Assembly: GCA_023460085.1 (NCBI GenBank)
Contig: JAEWRI010000038.1
Location: 1-64,000, forward strand
Origin: Bacillota bacterium
Lineage (GTDB): Bacteria; Bacillota; Clostridia; Christensenellales; SZUA-584
Reading direction: 5' to 3'
Length of the DNA: 64,000 nt
The translations under genes were made by a program, and so were the position numbers. Below, piece after piece: positions 41,038 to 49,767 of the stretch. The notes below the pieces were generated by a model. It was not told the DNA's origin. It did not search any database and saw only the letters and a program-made list of their open reading frames with translations. Positions within the stretch are counted from its first letter, which is position 1. Every line of letters begins with the position of its first letter.

Positions 41038-41805
41038 TTGATAGAAAGAGAATTCCCAATTCTGGAATATGACGATGAAAGAAACGCTTTTATCAGACCC
41101 AACAATATCATTCAACCGGTCGATATTGCGGAGAGATGCGTTTTGTGTTTTTTCGCTGAAGCGATAGAAAAAATTCTTGAAGAATATCCAAGCAGGATTG
41201 TCGCCGATTTTAGAGCGGAATCATTAATGTTCCCGGTTTATGAATTGGAATACAAAAATCAAAAATTATCGTTAATACAAGCCGGAGTGGGTGCCCCTAT
41301 TGCAGGGGCTCAGATAGATGAATTGACGGCATTGGGCTGTAATAAGTATATCGCATGCGGCAGTTGCGGCGTATTACAAAAAGATATTGCCGTAGGGCAT
41401 TTAATCATCCCTGTTTCCGCCGTCAGAGACGAAGGAACTTCCTACCACTATATTAAACCATCGAGAGAAATGAATGCCAACGAGCGTGTTGTTCAAGTCA
41501 TTGAAAGTACGTTGATTGAGCAGAAGGTTCCTTATGTCAAAGCGAAGACATGGACAACTGACGCGTTTTATCGGGAAACCCCTTTGAAAATACAGCAGCG
41601 TAAAAAAGAGGGATGTGTTACTGTTGAGATGGAGGCTTCGTCTTATATGGCAGTTTCTCAATACAATGGTGTTGAATTTGGCCAGATTCTTTATGCGGGA
41701 GATAATTTGGGCGGAGATATATGGGATAGCCGTAGTTTCAGCAGCAGAACCGAAATCAGACAATTCGTTTTGAGACTCGCACTCGATGCTTGCTGCAGCC
41801 TGTAA
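41038..41805 (+). CDS. Nucleoside phosphorylase (PNP/UDP family)
   Basis: The 255-residue protein matches the uridine/purine phosphorylase superfamily. It shows GVGAPIAGAQIDELTALG, the ACGSCGVL strand, and the VTVEMEASSYMAV motif whose Met-Glu contacts the ribose. It splits nucleosides with phosphate for salvage. The start is TTG at 41038, eight bases after AAGGAG, giving MIEREFPILEYDDERNAF; the frame is open upstream but that start has no ribosome site. The gene is more AT-rich than its neighbours, a sign of separate origin. Confidence 0.85.
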   Translation: MIEREFPILEYDDERNAFIRPNNIIQPVDIAERCVLCFFAEAIEKILEEYPSRIVADFRAESLMFPVYELEYKNQKLSLIQAGVGAPIAGAQIDELTALGCNKYIACGSCGVLQKDIAVGHLIIPVSAVRDEGTSYHYIKPSREMNANERVVQVIESTLIEQKVPYVKAKTWTTDAFYRETPLKIQQRKKEGCVTVEMEASSYMAVSQYNGVEFGQILYAGDNLGGDIWDSRSFSSRTEIRQFVLRLALDACCSL

Positions 41806-41827
41806 ACTGCATCAATAAGCTTCTCGA

Positions 41828-41956
41828 ATGATGAAGCCCGAAATCCCGCTCGTCGGCGATGAGGGCATCCCGCTGCGGCACGAGATAGTGCCGGAGTATA
41901 AAATCACCGGAGCGCCCGCGCAAAACGCGCCGCCGCTCCCCGGAGGTATCGTTTGA
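41828..41956 (+). CDS. Small 42-residue frame coupled to GNAT gene, perhaps a remnant
   Basis: The frame starts with two ATG codons and encodes a Pro-rich 42-residue peptide (PEIPLVGDEGIPLRHEIVPEY...). Its end carries the CGGAGG ribosome site of the acetyltransferase and its TGA overlaps that start. No ribosome site precedes it. It could be a short leader, or the tail of a lost gene. Confidence 0.35.
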   Translation: MMKPEIPLVGDEGIPLRHEIVPEYKITGAPAQNAPPLPGGIV

Positions 41957-42465
41957 TCCTGGAAACGCAAAGGCTGGTGCTGCGGGAGTTGGTGCAGTCC
42001 GATTATCCGTCGCTCTGCAAAATACTGCAGGATGACGCGGTCATGTACGCCTACGAGGGCGCGTTCAGCGACGGCGAGGTGCAGGCCTGGCTGGACAAAC
42101 AGCGCGCCAGCTACCGCCAATACGGGCACGGCCTGTGGGCGGCGGTTCTGAAGGAAACCGGCGTGATGGCCGGGCAGTGCGGGCTGACATGGCAGGACTT
42201 TAATGGCGTCAGGGTTCTCGAGATTGGCTATCTTTTTCAGAAGGACTGCTGGCATCAAGGATACGCGACGGAAGCCGCAGTCGCTTGCAGGGAATACGCC
42301 TTCGGGCAATTGGGCGCGGACGAGGTGTATTCCATCATCCGGGACACCAATCTGCCGTCGCAGAACGTGGCCCGACGCAACGGCATGGTCATTGCGGGTC
42401 GGCTCATCAAGCACTACCGCGGCATAGACATGCCCCATCGGGTATACCGCGTAAAAAAGGCGTAA
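41953..42465 (+). CDS. GNAT family N-acetyltransferase (RimJ/RimL type)
   Basis: The 170-residue protein starts LETQRLVLREL, the usual RimJ/L opening. VLEIGYLFQKDCWHQGYATEA contains the acetyl-CoA loop, and NLPSQNVARRNGM is the typical C-terminal block. It acetylates a protein N-terminus or small amine; target unknown. The start is TTG at 41953 with CGGAGG six bases upstream. Confidence 0.9.
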   Translation: MILETQRLVLRELVQSDYPSLCKILQDDAVMYAYEGAFSDGEVQAWLDKQRASYRQYGHGLWAAVLKETGVMAGQCGLTWQDFNGVRVLEIGYLFQKDCWHQGYATEAAVACREYAFGQLGADEVYSIIRDTNLPSQNVARRNGMVIAGRLIKHYRGIDMPHRVYRVKKA

Positions 42466-42578
42466 CCGGCGCCGCGCGCGTTCACGCTTCGGCAGGAAAA
42501 TGGGGATTTCTGTCGAATTGGAAGCGTACAGGATATTTTCCATACTTCTGAAAACCGCACACGTAAGGAGTTACGCAT

Positions 42579-43145
42579 ATGCCGCCACCGGCAGTCAAAA
42601 CCGTAAGGGACTTAATCTACTGGCAGTACGCCGCCATCATGACCGGCGCGGCAACGGGCAAAAAGAATGAATGGGCGCTGAGGATGAGCTTTCTGAACAA
42701 GCTTAAAAGCGGTGAAATTGTATGGTCCACCGCCGTGCGGGAATGGCTGCTGGAGATGGAGAACCCGCATACCTGCATCTATTGCGGCGCGGCAGAGAAC
42801 CTGACGACCGAGCATATCCTGCCCCGTTCCCGCGGCGGCGAGGACGTGACGGACAACGTGGTGCGCGTGTGCAAAACGTGCAACTCCAGCAAGGGCGCGA
42901 AGGGCCTGTACGAATGGAAGGGCCTCGCGGAAAAGAATAACCACCACCGCATCGCGGAGGGAAAGTATCTGAAGTATCTGTATTCGCTACACGAGTGCCA
43001 TGGCACGCTCGACAGAACACTGGCGGAGCTCTGCCCCTGCTGTCTGAAGCAAAAGTGCGCGGAAGAGGGGCATGCCGAAAAGTTCACGCTGTACTGCATC
43101 GAAGGCTTCTTTGCGCCCCAGCATCACCGGGAAGCGCTGGGATAA
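42579..43145 (+). CDS. HNH endonuclease domain protein
   Basis: The 188-residue protein has an HNH fold with zinc cysteines. Cys66-x2-Cys69 (CIYCG), TTEHILPRSRGGEDVTDNVV with His79 and Asn93, and Cys98-x2-Cys101 (CKTCNSSKG) are visible. A second Cys group (CPCCLKQKC) lies near the C-terminus. HNH proteins cut DNA or RNA in restriction, phage and repair systems; a free-standing chromosomal copy like this has no assigned role. AAGGAG precedes the ATG. Confidence 0.85.
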   Translation: MPPPAVKTVRDLIYWQYAAIMTGAATGKKNEWALRMSFLNKLKSGEIVWSTAVREWLLEMENPHTCIYCGAAENLTTEHILPRSRGGEDVTDNVVRVCKTCNSSKGAKGLYEWKGLAEKNNHHRIAEGKYLKYLYSLHECHGTLDRTLAELCPCCLKQKCAEEGHAEKFTLYCIEGFFAPQHHREALG

Positions 43146-43163
43146 GGCGCGCCTCCCTACTCC

Positions 43164-44420
43164 TCAGTAATACGTATCCTTAATCTCGCCCAGGCCGTCT
43201 ATCGTCACGTCCACGTCGATGTTGAATCGCATGCCGGAAAGATAGTCGTCCGGCGCGTCGATGTGCGCCAGCTCCAGCATGCGCTGCACGTCTAGGATAT
43301 CGATATCCTGCGCGCGCATCTTTTCCACCAGTTCCTCTTCGCGCCCTGCTATCACATCCTCCAGCCCGGTTTTCAGCCGCGCCGCCATTTCATTGGACGA
43401 GGAAAATCCCCCCTCCGCCTCCAGCAGCACCACCTTAAGCTCCAGCGTACAGTCCACGCGCACATGGCCGTCCTCCATCCAAACCTTGAAACGCGGCTTG
43501 TTATGCAGCACCGTATAGCCCACCGTTTTCCCTTCCTGCTCCGGGTTGGGCGCGTTGACAAGGCCGGTAACGACGTTTTCTTTCAGCAGTTTATAGGCCT
43601 CCGCTTCACTTCGGCTCAGCCTTGCCTTCATGACGGTGCCCACAAACACCGCCGCGCCGTCCATCATGACATAGGGGGCTGCCGTAGGACTGTCCTTCCC
43701 AGACGTCTGTTCGTTCTCCGAGCCTCCTCCGCTGCTTTGCGAGCTTCCGCCGCTCCCGCTGCTTTCTGTGCTTCCGCTGCTTCCCGCGCTCTGTTCCGCC
43801 GACCCGCTGCCGCGCTGCTCGTCCACGGTAGTCAGTACCATCAGCGGCAGCACATTGACACCAGCGCCGGTCTGCAGGTTATTCACAAACTGATAATACT
43901 GGTTTGTCAGCACCCCCAGAGAGCCCTTCTGCGCGTTCATCATCTCGTACAGATACAGCCCCATGAATTGTTCATCCTCCATGGTGACGTTCATCAGGTC
44001 GTGCACACATCCGTCAAACACGATGAGGTATATGCGCAATGAAGGCTTCTGGTCGCGCGTGAAGATATCGAGTACATCCTCCACACCATGCTCCGCCAGC
44101 GCATCACAGAAAACAAACGTCTTGTTGCCCGCGTATTCGATTGGATAATTCACCGAACTGCGCATCTGCTCCACCGCGGCGGTCAGGCTGTCGCCCTTGC
44201 CAAACATCACGATGCGTTTCTCCTGCCCCACCTTTTCTCCCTCGCCGCGGTACGCCTTGAACGCCTCGCCGTAGAAGTAAAATGTATCGCCCTCCAGCGC
44301 GCCCGCTCCCATGGTGAAAAACATTACGCGGTTCATGTCCTTGTAGCTGAAGCAGCCGGACGTCAGGGTCATCACCACGCACATCAGCGCCGCGCAGATG
44401 GTTTTAAGCGCCTTTCTCAT
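43164..44420 (-). CDS. Spore germination receptor subunit C (Ger(x)C lipoprotein)
   Basis: The 418-residue lipoprotein (LTSGC, Cys23) is the C subunit of a GerA-type germinant receptor. The domain order is N-terminal (EKRIVMFGKGDSL), a Ser/Gly-rich insert at about 210-245 and the C-terminal Ger(x)C domain ending in the DVDVTIDGLGEIKDTYY block. It sits on the outer face of the inner spore membrane. The Ser/Gly low-complexity insert is longer than usual. Its ATG overlaps the A subunit stop (ATGA). Confidence 0.92.
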   Translation of the reverse strand: MRKALKTICAALMCVVMTLTSGCFSYKDMNRVMFFTMGAGALEGDTFYFYGEAFKAYRGEGEKVGQEKRIVMFGKGDSLTAAVEQMRSSVNYPIEYAGNKTFVFCDALAEHGVEDVLDIFTRDQKPSLRIYLIVFDGCVHDLMNVTMEDEQFMGLYLYEMMNAQKGSLGVLTNQYYQFVNNLQTGAGVNVLPLMVLTTVDEQRGSGSAEQSAGSSGSTESSGSGGSSQSSGGGSENEQTSGKDSPTAAPYVMMDGAAVFVGTVMKARLSRSEAEAYKLLKENVVTGLVNAPNPEQEGKTVGYTVLHNKPRFKVWMEDGHVRVDCTLELKVVLLEAEGGFSSSNEMAARLKTGLEDVIAGREEELVEKMRAQDIDILDVQRMLELAHIDAPDDYLSGMRFNIDVDVTIDGLGEIKDTYY

Positions 44421-45820
44421 GATTGACCCCGCCTCCTCAGCGGCGCGCGGGAGACCTTGTCGAGGTCGCCGCGCAGGAAAATATCGTGATATTTAAACGT
44501 TTTGCCGGTGCCGAACGGGTAAAGGAATGGATAGCCGCAGCTCGTGAGCCCGCCCAGATGCGCGACAAACAATACGAATCCCGTATAGAAACCCGGCAGG
44601 CCGATCAGCGATGCGAGTATCACCACGCTCACGCTCCAAACGAATATGGATGCATACAGCACCGGGATAAGGTACGACGCGATGGAGGTAATTGCCACAA
44701 CCACCACCGTCACCTGCGACGCAAGCCCCGTGGTCACCGCCGCCTCCCCCAATATCAGCGCGCCCACGATGCTGAGCGTAGGGCCGATGGGCTGCGGCAG
44801 GCGCACGCCCGCCTCTCGGATGATTTGAAAGAACAGTATCATGTACAGCAGCTCCACAAACGTGGGCACCGGCACGCCCGCCCGGAACAGCGCCAGCCGG
44901 TACAGAAAGATGTTGGGCACCAGCTTGAAATGGTACGTGACCAGCGCGAGGTACAGCCCAGGAATGAAGGTGGACATAAGGAACGCCATCCAGCGGAACA
45001 AGCGCCCGAGGTTCGCCATTATCGGGCTGGAGGTGTAATCGTCGGTCGTCTGGAAATTTTCAATGAAAAAGAACGGCGCGGTAACCGCATACGGGTTACC
45101 GTCCATCAGCACCAGCACGCGCCCTTCCGCCAGCTTGCACGCCGCAACGTCCGGCTTCTCCGTATACCCGATGGTATCAAACGGCGTATAGCGGCTTTTC
45201 AGCTTGTGCTCCAGGTAGTTGGGATAAAACACATACTCCTTCTGCACCTGCGTGATTTTGTCGCGGACATAGTCAATCAGCTTCTGGGGCGTACATCCTT
45301 CAATATAAATCAGCATGGTATCGGTCTTGGTTTCCGTCCCCAGAAAAAACCGCTCCATCTTCAGCTTGGGCGTCTTAATCCTGCGGCGGATTTCCGACAC
45401 ATTGCTGCGGATATCCTCAGTAAAGCCCTCTCTGGGCCCTTTGATGACGGTCTCAGATTGCGGGATGTCGATGGCGCGCTTGTCAAAGCTGCGCATGTCG
45501 CAGCACAAAGCCCTCCCAAGGTGGGGCAGTATCACCAGCACCCAACCCGCCATCACACGCTCCAGCGCCTCCTGATACGCCTCCACTTCCTCGACCTTAT
45601 CCGCTTCGATGACGCCATTCATAACGGTATTGAAACGCATGAAGCAGCTCATGCGGCGAAGCATGGGCTCGGTGATTTCCTTGGCTACCTGCCGGGTATC
45701 ACACATCGAGCGTAAAAACACGATTTGCGCGCTACACAGGTGGCAGCGCAGCGTTCGAAATTGCGCGTCACAGATGTTAGCCAGGTCTTTTTTGAGTTTT
45801 TTTATTTGAATACGGCTCAA
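44417..45820 (-). CDS. Spore germination receptor subunit A (GerA family)
   Basis: The 467-residue protein has the GerA-family N-terminal soluble part (about 1-245; MLIYIEGCTPQKLIDYV, VLVLMDGNPYAVTAPFFFIENFQ). Five or so membrane segments follow (about 265-430). The chosen start is TTG at 45820, preceded by GGGGAGGAATGCGTT, an excellent ribosome site. An ATG 33 bases further upstream has none. It senses germinants together with subunits B and C. The B subunit is divergently transcribed. Confidence 0.92.
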   Translation of the reverse strand: MSRIQIKKLKKDLANICDAQFRTLRCHLCSAQIVFLRSMCDTRQVAKEITEPMLRRMSCFMRFNTVMNGVIEADKVEEVEAYQEALERVMAGWVLVILPHLGRALCCDMRSFDKRAIDIPQSETVIKGPREGFTEDIRSNVSEIRRRIKTPKLKMERFFLGTETKTDTMLIYIEGCTPQKLIDYVRDKITQVQKEYVFYPNYLEHKLKSRYTPFDTIGYTEKPDVAACKLAEGRVLVLMDGNPYAVTAPFFFIENFQTTDDYTSSPIMANLGRLFRWMAFLMSTFIPGLYLALVTYHFKLVPNIFLYRLALFRAGVPVPTFVELLYMILFFQIIREAGVRLPQPIGPTLSIVGALILGEAAVTTGLASQVTVVVVAITSIASYLIPVLYASIFVWSVSVVILASLIGLPGFYTGFVLFVAHLGGLTSCGYPFLYPFGTGKTFKYHDIFLRGDLDKVSRAPLRRRGQS

Positions 45821-45889
45821 AACGCATTCCTCCCCGAATATTTTTTGAGCCATTAAGCAAAATCATTCAAGTAGATAATGGGAGCGGAT

Positions 45890-47014
45890 ATGGACAAATT
45901 TTCACCAAAGCATTTCATATTCCTGATGATGGCGGGGGCTATCGTGGCGCTGAAGACCTACCCGCTCGTTTTTATGGACGCCGGGCGCGATACGTGGGTT
46001 GCGGTTATTGGTTCCTCCGTACTGATATTTCTGCTTTTCCTGTTTATCGTGCGCACCATGAAGCCCGCAAAAGACGTAACGCTGCTGCAGGTATACGAAA
46101 CCGCGTGGGGCAAGCGCGCGGGCAGACCGCTCATTCTGCTCTATTGTGTGTGCGTCGTACTGGCACTTATCGAGTCGGCTTCCATCGAAGCGGACAGCAT
46201 GCATCAGAATATGCTCGTGGAGACGCCTTCATGGTATTTCCTGCTCTTCTTCGTTATCCCGACCTTGTATGTGGTGCGCAAAAACCTCGTCGTGGTGGTA
46301 ATCATCTGCATCGTCGGCATATCGCTGATTATGGTGGCGGGCATCCACCTCGGCGTACTCACCACGCAGCAGAAGCACATCCAAGACCTGTTTCCGGTGC
46401 TGGAAAACGGCATCACGTCCGGCTTCTGGGCATCGGTGTTCAAATCGTTGGGCCAGTACGGCGGGCTGATGCTCGTCCTGCCCTATTTCTCCATGATCGG
46501 AAACAAGCGCGACAAGCTGACCAAATGGGCCGTCATCGCGCTTATTATCATCATACAGATACAAATCGTATCCATCACGGGCGTGTATATGACGTTCACC
46601 CCCGACATCGCCCAGTCGTATTATTACCCCAAGCTTGTTCAGACGCACCTCGTAAGCTACTTTGAAATGCTCGAGTTCGGCGAACTGTACGTGATGCTGC
46701 AGATACTGGGCGGCTGGCTGATGAAGTATGTAGTCGCGTTTCAGGCGCTGCTGCTGGTGCTGTCCTCCTTCAAGCTGAAGGAGCGCGCGCTGCACATTGT
46801 TGCCTACGTGCTGACCGCGCTGGTGCTGGCGGTTTCATGGTACCTCACCGGCACCTCGCTCCGTCTCTTCTCCGTGCTGAACTGGCTGCCGTGGATCAAC
46901 CTCGGCGGCTTCATCGTGCTCCCCGCCCTGACGTTCGCGCTGTACCGCATCCGGCGCAGGAAACCCGCCGCACAGACCGCCGCCCCGGCAAAAGACGCTG
47001 CGGAAAAAGCCTGA
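45890..47014 (+). CDS. Spore germination receptor subunit B (GerAB/ArcD/ProY)
   Basis: The 374-residue protein has ten hydrophobic segments of the APC transporter fold. FIFLMMAGAIVALKTYPLV, GKRAGRPLILLYC and DIAQSYYYPKLVQT are typical of GerB-type subunits, which bind the germinant amino acid or sugar. The start at 45890 has GGGAG five bases upstream; an ATG 12 bases earlier is less likely. It is divergent from the A and C genes, whereas most ger operons run A-B-C or A-C-B on one strand. Only about 69 bases separate the two starts. Confidence 0.9.
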   Translation: MDKFSPKHFIFLMMAGAIVALKTYPLVFMDAGRDTWVAVIGSSVLIFLLFLFIVRTMKPAKDVTLLQVYETAWGKRAGRPLILLYCVCVVLALIESASIEADSMHQNMLVETPSWYFLLFFVIPTLYVVRKNLVVVVIICIVGISLIMVAGIHLGVLTTQQKHIQDLFPVLENGITSGFWASVFKSLGQYGGLMLVLPYFSMIGNKRDKLTKWAVIALIIIIQIQIVSITGVYMTFTPDIAQSYYYPKLVQTHLVSYFEMLEFGELYVMLQILGGWLMKYVVAFQALLLVLSSFKLKERALHIVAYVLTALVLAVSWYLTGTSLRLFSVLNWLPWINLGGFIVLPALTFALYRIRRRKPAAQTAAPAKDAAEKA

Positions 47015-47062
47015 CCATTCTTGGAATGAAGAGGCGAACCATGCAAAAAGATGGATGAGAAG

Positions 47063-47638
47063 TCAGGAAGGTTCTTTCTGACCCGCCGACAACAATACTC
47101 TGAAAACGATGAGGTGTGCCGCTGCCGCAACGGCAATCGAGCCCGCCCACCATGCCACAGGGCTGCCAAGGCCATGCGCGGTGATGAAATAAGCAGCGTA
47201 CAGCGACACAAGCAATTGCACTGACGACATCACAAGTCCGGGGTTATAGCATCTCGCCTTCGCGGCCTGCGCGATATGCGTCGCGCAGTTGATGATGCTG
47301 AATATCACGATACCCAGCCCAAACCCGATATTGACAACGCTGAGCGTGCCGAAGATCAGGAACGCCGCCCACACCAGCAGGATGTTGATCCAGAATATTT
47401 TGCGGTCGGTAAGCGCCGTCCGGCTATCCTTCAGCACCCGCTCGTTCATGTATTGCTTGAAGCCGCCCGGGATGTAATGCTCCTCCGTCTGGTGCAGCAG
47501 GTACAGCGGTATGTTGACGAGTGCCCAAAACATCGGGTCGCTCACGCGGAAAAATAGGAACAGCAGCGCCGCCGTGATGGCTGCCATCCACGGGCAGGCC
47601 TTTGCCCAATTCTGGTTCTTCGCGATCCGTTCAAGCAT
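47063..47638 (-). CDS. HXXEE domain membrane protein
   Basis: The 191-residue protein has about five membrane segments and the HXXEE motif (LHQTEEHYIPGGF, near residue 49). The family is widespread and uncharacterised; the His and Glu pair suggests metal or proton chemistry in the membrane. TGGAGGAA lies before the ATG. It is convergent with the GerAB-like gene. Confidence 0.85.
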   Translation of the reverse strand: MLERIAKNQNWAKACPWMAAITAALLFLFFRVSDPMFWALVNIPLYLLHQTEEHYIPGGFKQYMNERVLKDSRTALTDRKIFWINILLVWAAFLIFGTLSVVNIGFGLGIVIFSIINCATHIAQAAKARCYNPGLVMSSVQLLVSLYAAYFITAHGLGSPVAWWAGSIAVAAAAHLIVFRVLLSAGQKEPS

Positions 47639-47945
47639 TGCCGTTCCTCCACGAATCTGTTGCAGGGTTTGTTCACAGGGGAATTATACCCCTCGCTGTG
47701 CGGCATGGCAACGGCGGCGGCGATCGTCCTCGCATGCTCGGAGTATCGTCCGTTAGGCATATTTTTTGCTCGGCAGGAGATATGGATATTTTTATCGAAT
47801 ACCAGAGATGAGGCATCTTGGACGGTATGTCTGTAATAGACTCTGCTTTGAGTTGCTTGAGGCTCTGTTATAGCAAATATGTGCCGATTAATGGGGCATT
47901 CGGGAGTATGGTTTTTTTATTACTATGGAAGGGGTATGTATTTTT
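47639..47945. other. Intergenic stretch without recognised feature
   Basis: A 307-base gap. It turns AT-rich after about 47760. No repeat, hairpin with T-run or clear promoter was seen. Confidence 0.5.
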
Positions 47946-48338
47946 ATGAGAAAATATAAAATTGCATCGGTTCTAATGATAATACATGGCGGTTTTATGG
48001 AATTAGGAGGATGTTTGGCATTAATACTTGTTCTGGCATTAGGGAGTGACAACTTTAATGTTGATAAATACTTTTCATTTATCGTCCCGTATTTTCAGGA
48101 AAACCTGTATCTGATGATGATTATCGGTGGTATATTTGGTGCCGCTCGATTGATTGGATCAATCGGGTTGCTGAAAAATAGAATGTGGGGATTGGTTTTA
48201 TCGGTTATTAACTGCATAATAACTATGACATTAATGGTTTTTATGTTGCCTGCAGGTATCTTAGACGGTATTTTTGCTGGTTCTGCTTTAATTCTGATTC
48301 TGGTTCAATATTACGGTACAAAAAAGGTAATAGAGTAA
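47946..48338 (+). CDS. Small membrane protein, unknown function
   Basis: The 130-residue protein has four hydrophobic segments (about 8-31, 52-72, 79-95 and 98-120). The start at 47946 follows GAAGGGG at a rather long distance of about 12 bases; an ATG 21 bases upstream is possible. It is AT-rich compared with its neighbours and may be a late arrival. It resembles DUF4064-like small membrane proteins in layout, but the match is not sure. Confidence 0.6.
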   Translation: MRKYKIASVLMIIHGGFMELGGCLALILVLALGSDNFNVDKYFSFIVPYFQENLYLMMIIGGIFGAARLIGSIGLLKNRMWGLVLSVINCIITMTLMVFMLPAGILDGIFAGSALILILVQYYGTKKVIE

Positions 48339-48412
48339 GCTGAGCAGACCGCCGGTCATTCTGCACAGTTTGTCCTTACCATTATCCATATAATACAACG
48401 CTTATAGCGGCT

Positions 48413-49006
48413 TCACCCAATATACTTTCTTACCCTCAGCCGCGCCCCGATGCCCCCGGCAATCAGTCGGCATTTCTCCACCTCGTCTTCGCCGATGACG
48501 TCCACGACGGAAAGCACGGTGTCGATGCCCTGCGCGACGCAGCTCCTCGCGAAGTCCAGCAGGTGCGCATACGCTTCCTCGCCGTAGGCGCTGCGGCACA
48601 GCTGCTGGTATTCCTGAGCGCCGCTCGCGTTGAGGCTGATGGACACGATATCCACGAAGCCCTTGAGACGCGGCGCGATGTCCTCGTCCGCGAAGGCGCT
48701 GCCCTGCCCGTTGGTATTCAGGCGAATGTGCGATCCGCGCGTCTTCAGGTACGCCGCGATTTCCAGCAGCGCGGAGAGGCGCATGGTGGGCTCGCCAAGG
48801 CCGCAGAAAACAATCTCGCGCACGTCCTCTTCGTTTTCCAGCAGCGCGATGACCTCCCGCGCGGAGGGCTCCTTTTGCAGCAGCAGGTGATACCCGCCCA
48901 CGCCGTCGCTGTTGTTGCGCACGCAGAACGTGCAGTCGTTGGTGCACGCGTTCGTGAGGTTGATGTATATGGCTTCGCCAAGGCGGTAGATGTACGTGTC
49001 ACTCAT
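48413..49006 (-). CDS. TatD-associated radical SAM protein
   Basis: The 197-residue protein has the radical SAM cluster CTNDCTFC (Cys21, Cys25, Cys28) and the FCGLGEPTMR glycine-rich motif. The family is defined by its constant position beside tatD, exactly as here: its ATG overlaps the tatD stop by four bases. The reaction is unknown. It is short, without auxiliary cluster domains. Cotranscription with metG and tatD is likely. Confidence 0.88.
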   Translation of the reverse strand: MSDTYIYRLGEAIYINLTNACTNDCTFCVRNNSDGVGGYHLLLQKEPSAREVIALLENEEDVREIVFCGLGEPTMRLSALLEIAAYLKTRGSHIRLNTNGQGSAFADEDIAPRLKGFVDIVSISLNASGAQEYQQLCRSAYGEEAYAHLLDFARSCVAQGIDTVLSVVDVIGEDEVEKCRLIAGGIGARLRVRKYIG

Positions 49007-49767
49007 TGTATGCCGAACAGTCCTTTTGCGTTTTTGATGTTGGTTTCGCACATTTCATCGAAGCTCACGCCCTTGATTTGGGCAAGCCGCTCGATGACGT
49101 AGCGCACGTTGCTGGGGTCGTTGCGCCGGCCTCTCACGGGCTCCGGCGAAAGGTACGGGCAGTCGGTCTCCGCCATCAGGCGGTCCAGCGGGACGGCGGC
49201 GGCGGCTTCCACCACCTTGCGCGCGTTCTTGAACGTGACCGAACCCGTGAAGGAAACGTGCAGGCCCATGCCGACGCATTCCTCCGCCGTTTCCACGCTG
49301 CCCGAGAAGCAGTGCATCACGCCGCGCACGCCCTTGTGCTCCCGCAGCAGCGCCAGCGCGTCCTGCGTGGCGTCGCGCATGTGCACGATAACCGGCAGTC
49401 CGAGGCGCTTCGCCAGATCCAGCTGTCGCTCGAAGGTCTTCAGCTGCACGTCGCGCGGCGAAAAGTCGTAGTAGTAGTCCAGCCCGACTTCGCCCAGCGC
49501 CACCACCTTGGGGTGCTTCGCAAGCTGCTTCAGCGTGTCCAGATAGTCCTCCGGCGCTTCGCCCGCATCGTGCGGGTGTACGCCGACGGCGGCATAGATG
49601 TAGTCCTCCTCCGCGGCCAGCTGCACGGCCCTCTGGCTGTACTCGATGTCGGTGCCGACCTCGATGACGCCCGTAAGCCCGCGCCCCGGCAGCGCGGCAA
49701 TCAGCGCGCTCCTGTCCTCTTCAAACTTGTCCGAGAGCAGGTGCGCGTGCGTGTCAAACAGTTTCAT
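49003..49767 (-). CDS. tatD: TatD family metal-dependent hydrolase
   Basis: The 254-residue TIM-barrel hydrolase has DTHAHL at the start (His7, His9), GEVGLDYYYD, VIVHMRDA, MHCFSGS and AETDCPYLSPEP with the last metal Asp. TatD proteins are 3'-5' DNA exonucleases or deacylases by various reports. The start at 49767 overlaps the metG stop (ATGA); a longer open frame upstream lies in metG. It is the usual metG-tatD gene pair of Firmicutes. Confidence 0.93.
   Translation of the reverse strand: MKLFDTHAHLLSDKFEEDRSALIAALPGRGLTGVIEVGTDIEYSQRAVQLAAEEDYIYAAVGVHPHDAGEAPEDYLDTLKQLAKHPKVVALGEVGLDYYYDFSPRDVQLKTFERQLDLAKRLGLPVIVHMRDATQDALALLREHKGVRGVMHCFSGSVETAEECVGMGLHVSFTGSVTFKNARKVVEAAAAVPLDRLMAETDCPYLSPEPVRGRRNDPSNVRYVIERLAQIKGVSFDEMCETNIKNAKGLFGIQ

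Noticed and set aside
44423..45715. Long plus-strand frame opposite the germination subunit A gene
   Set aside because: Antisense shadow with no recognisable domain; the minus strand encodes a clear GerA protein.
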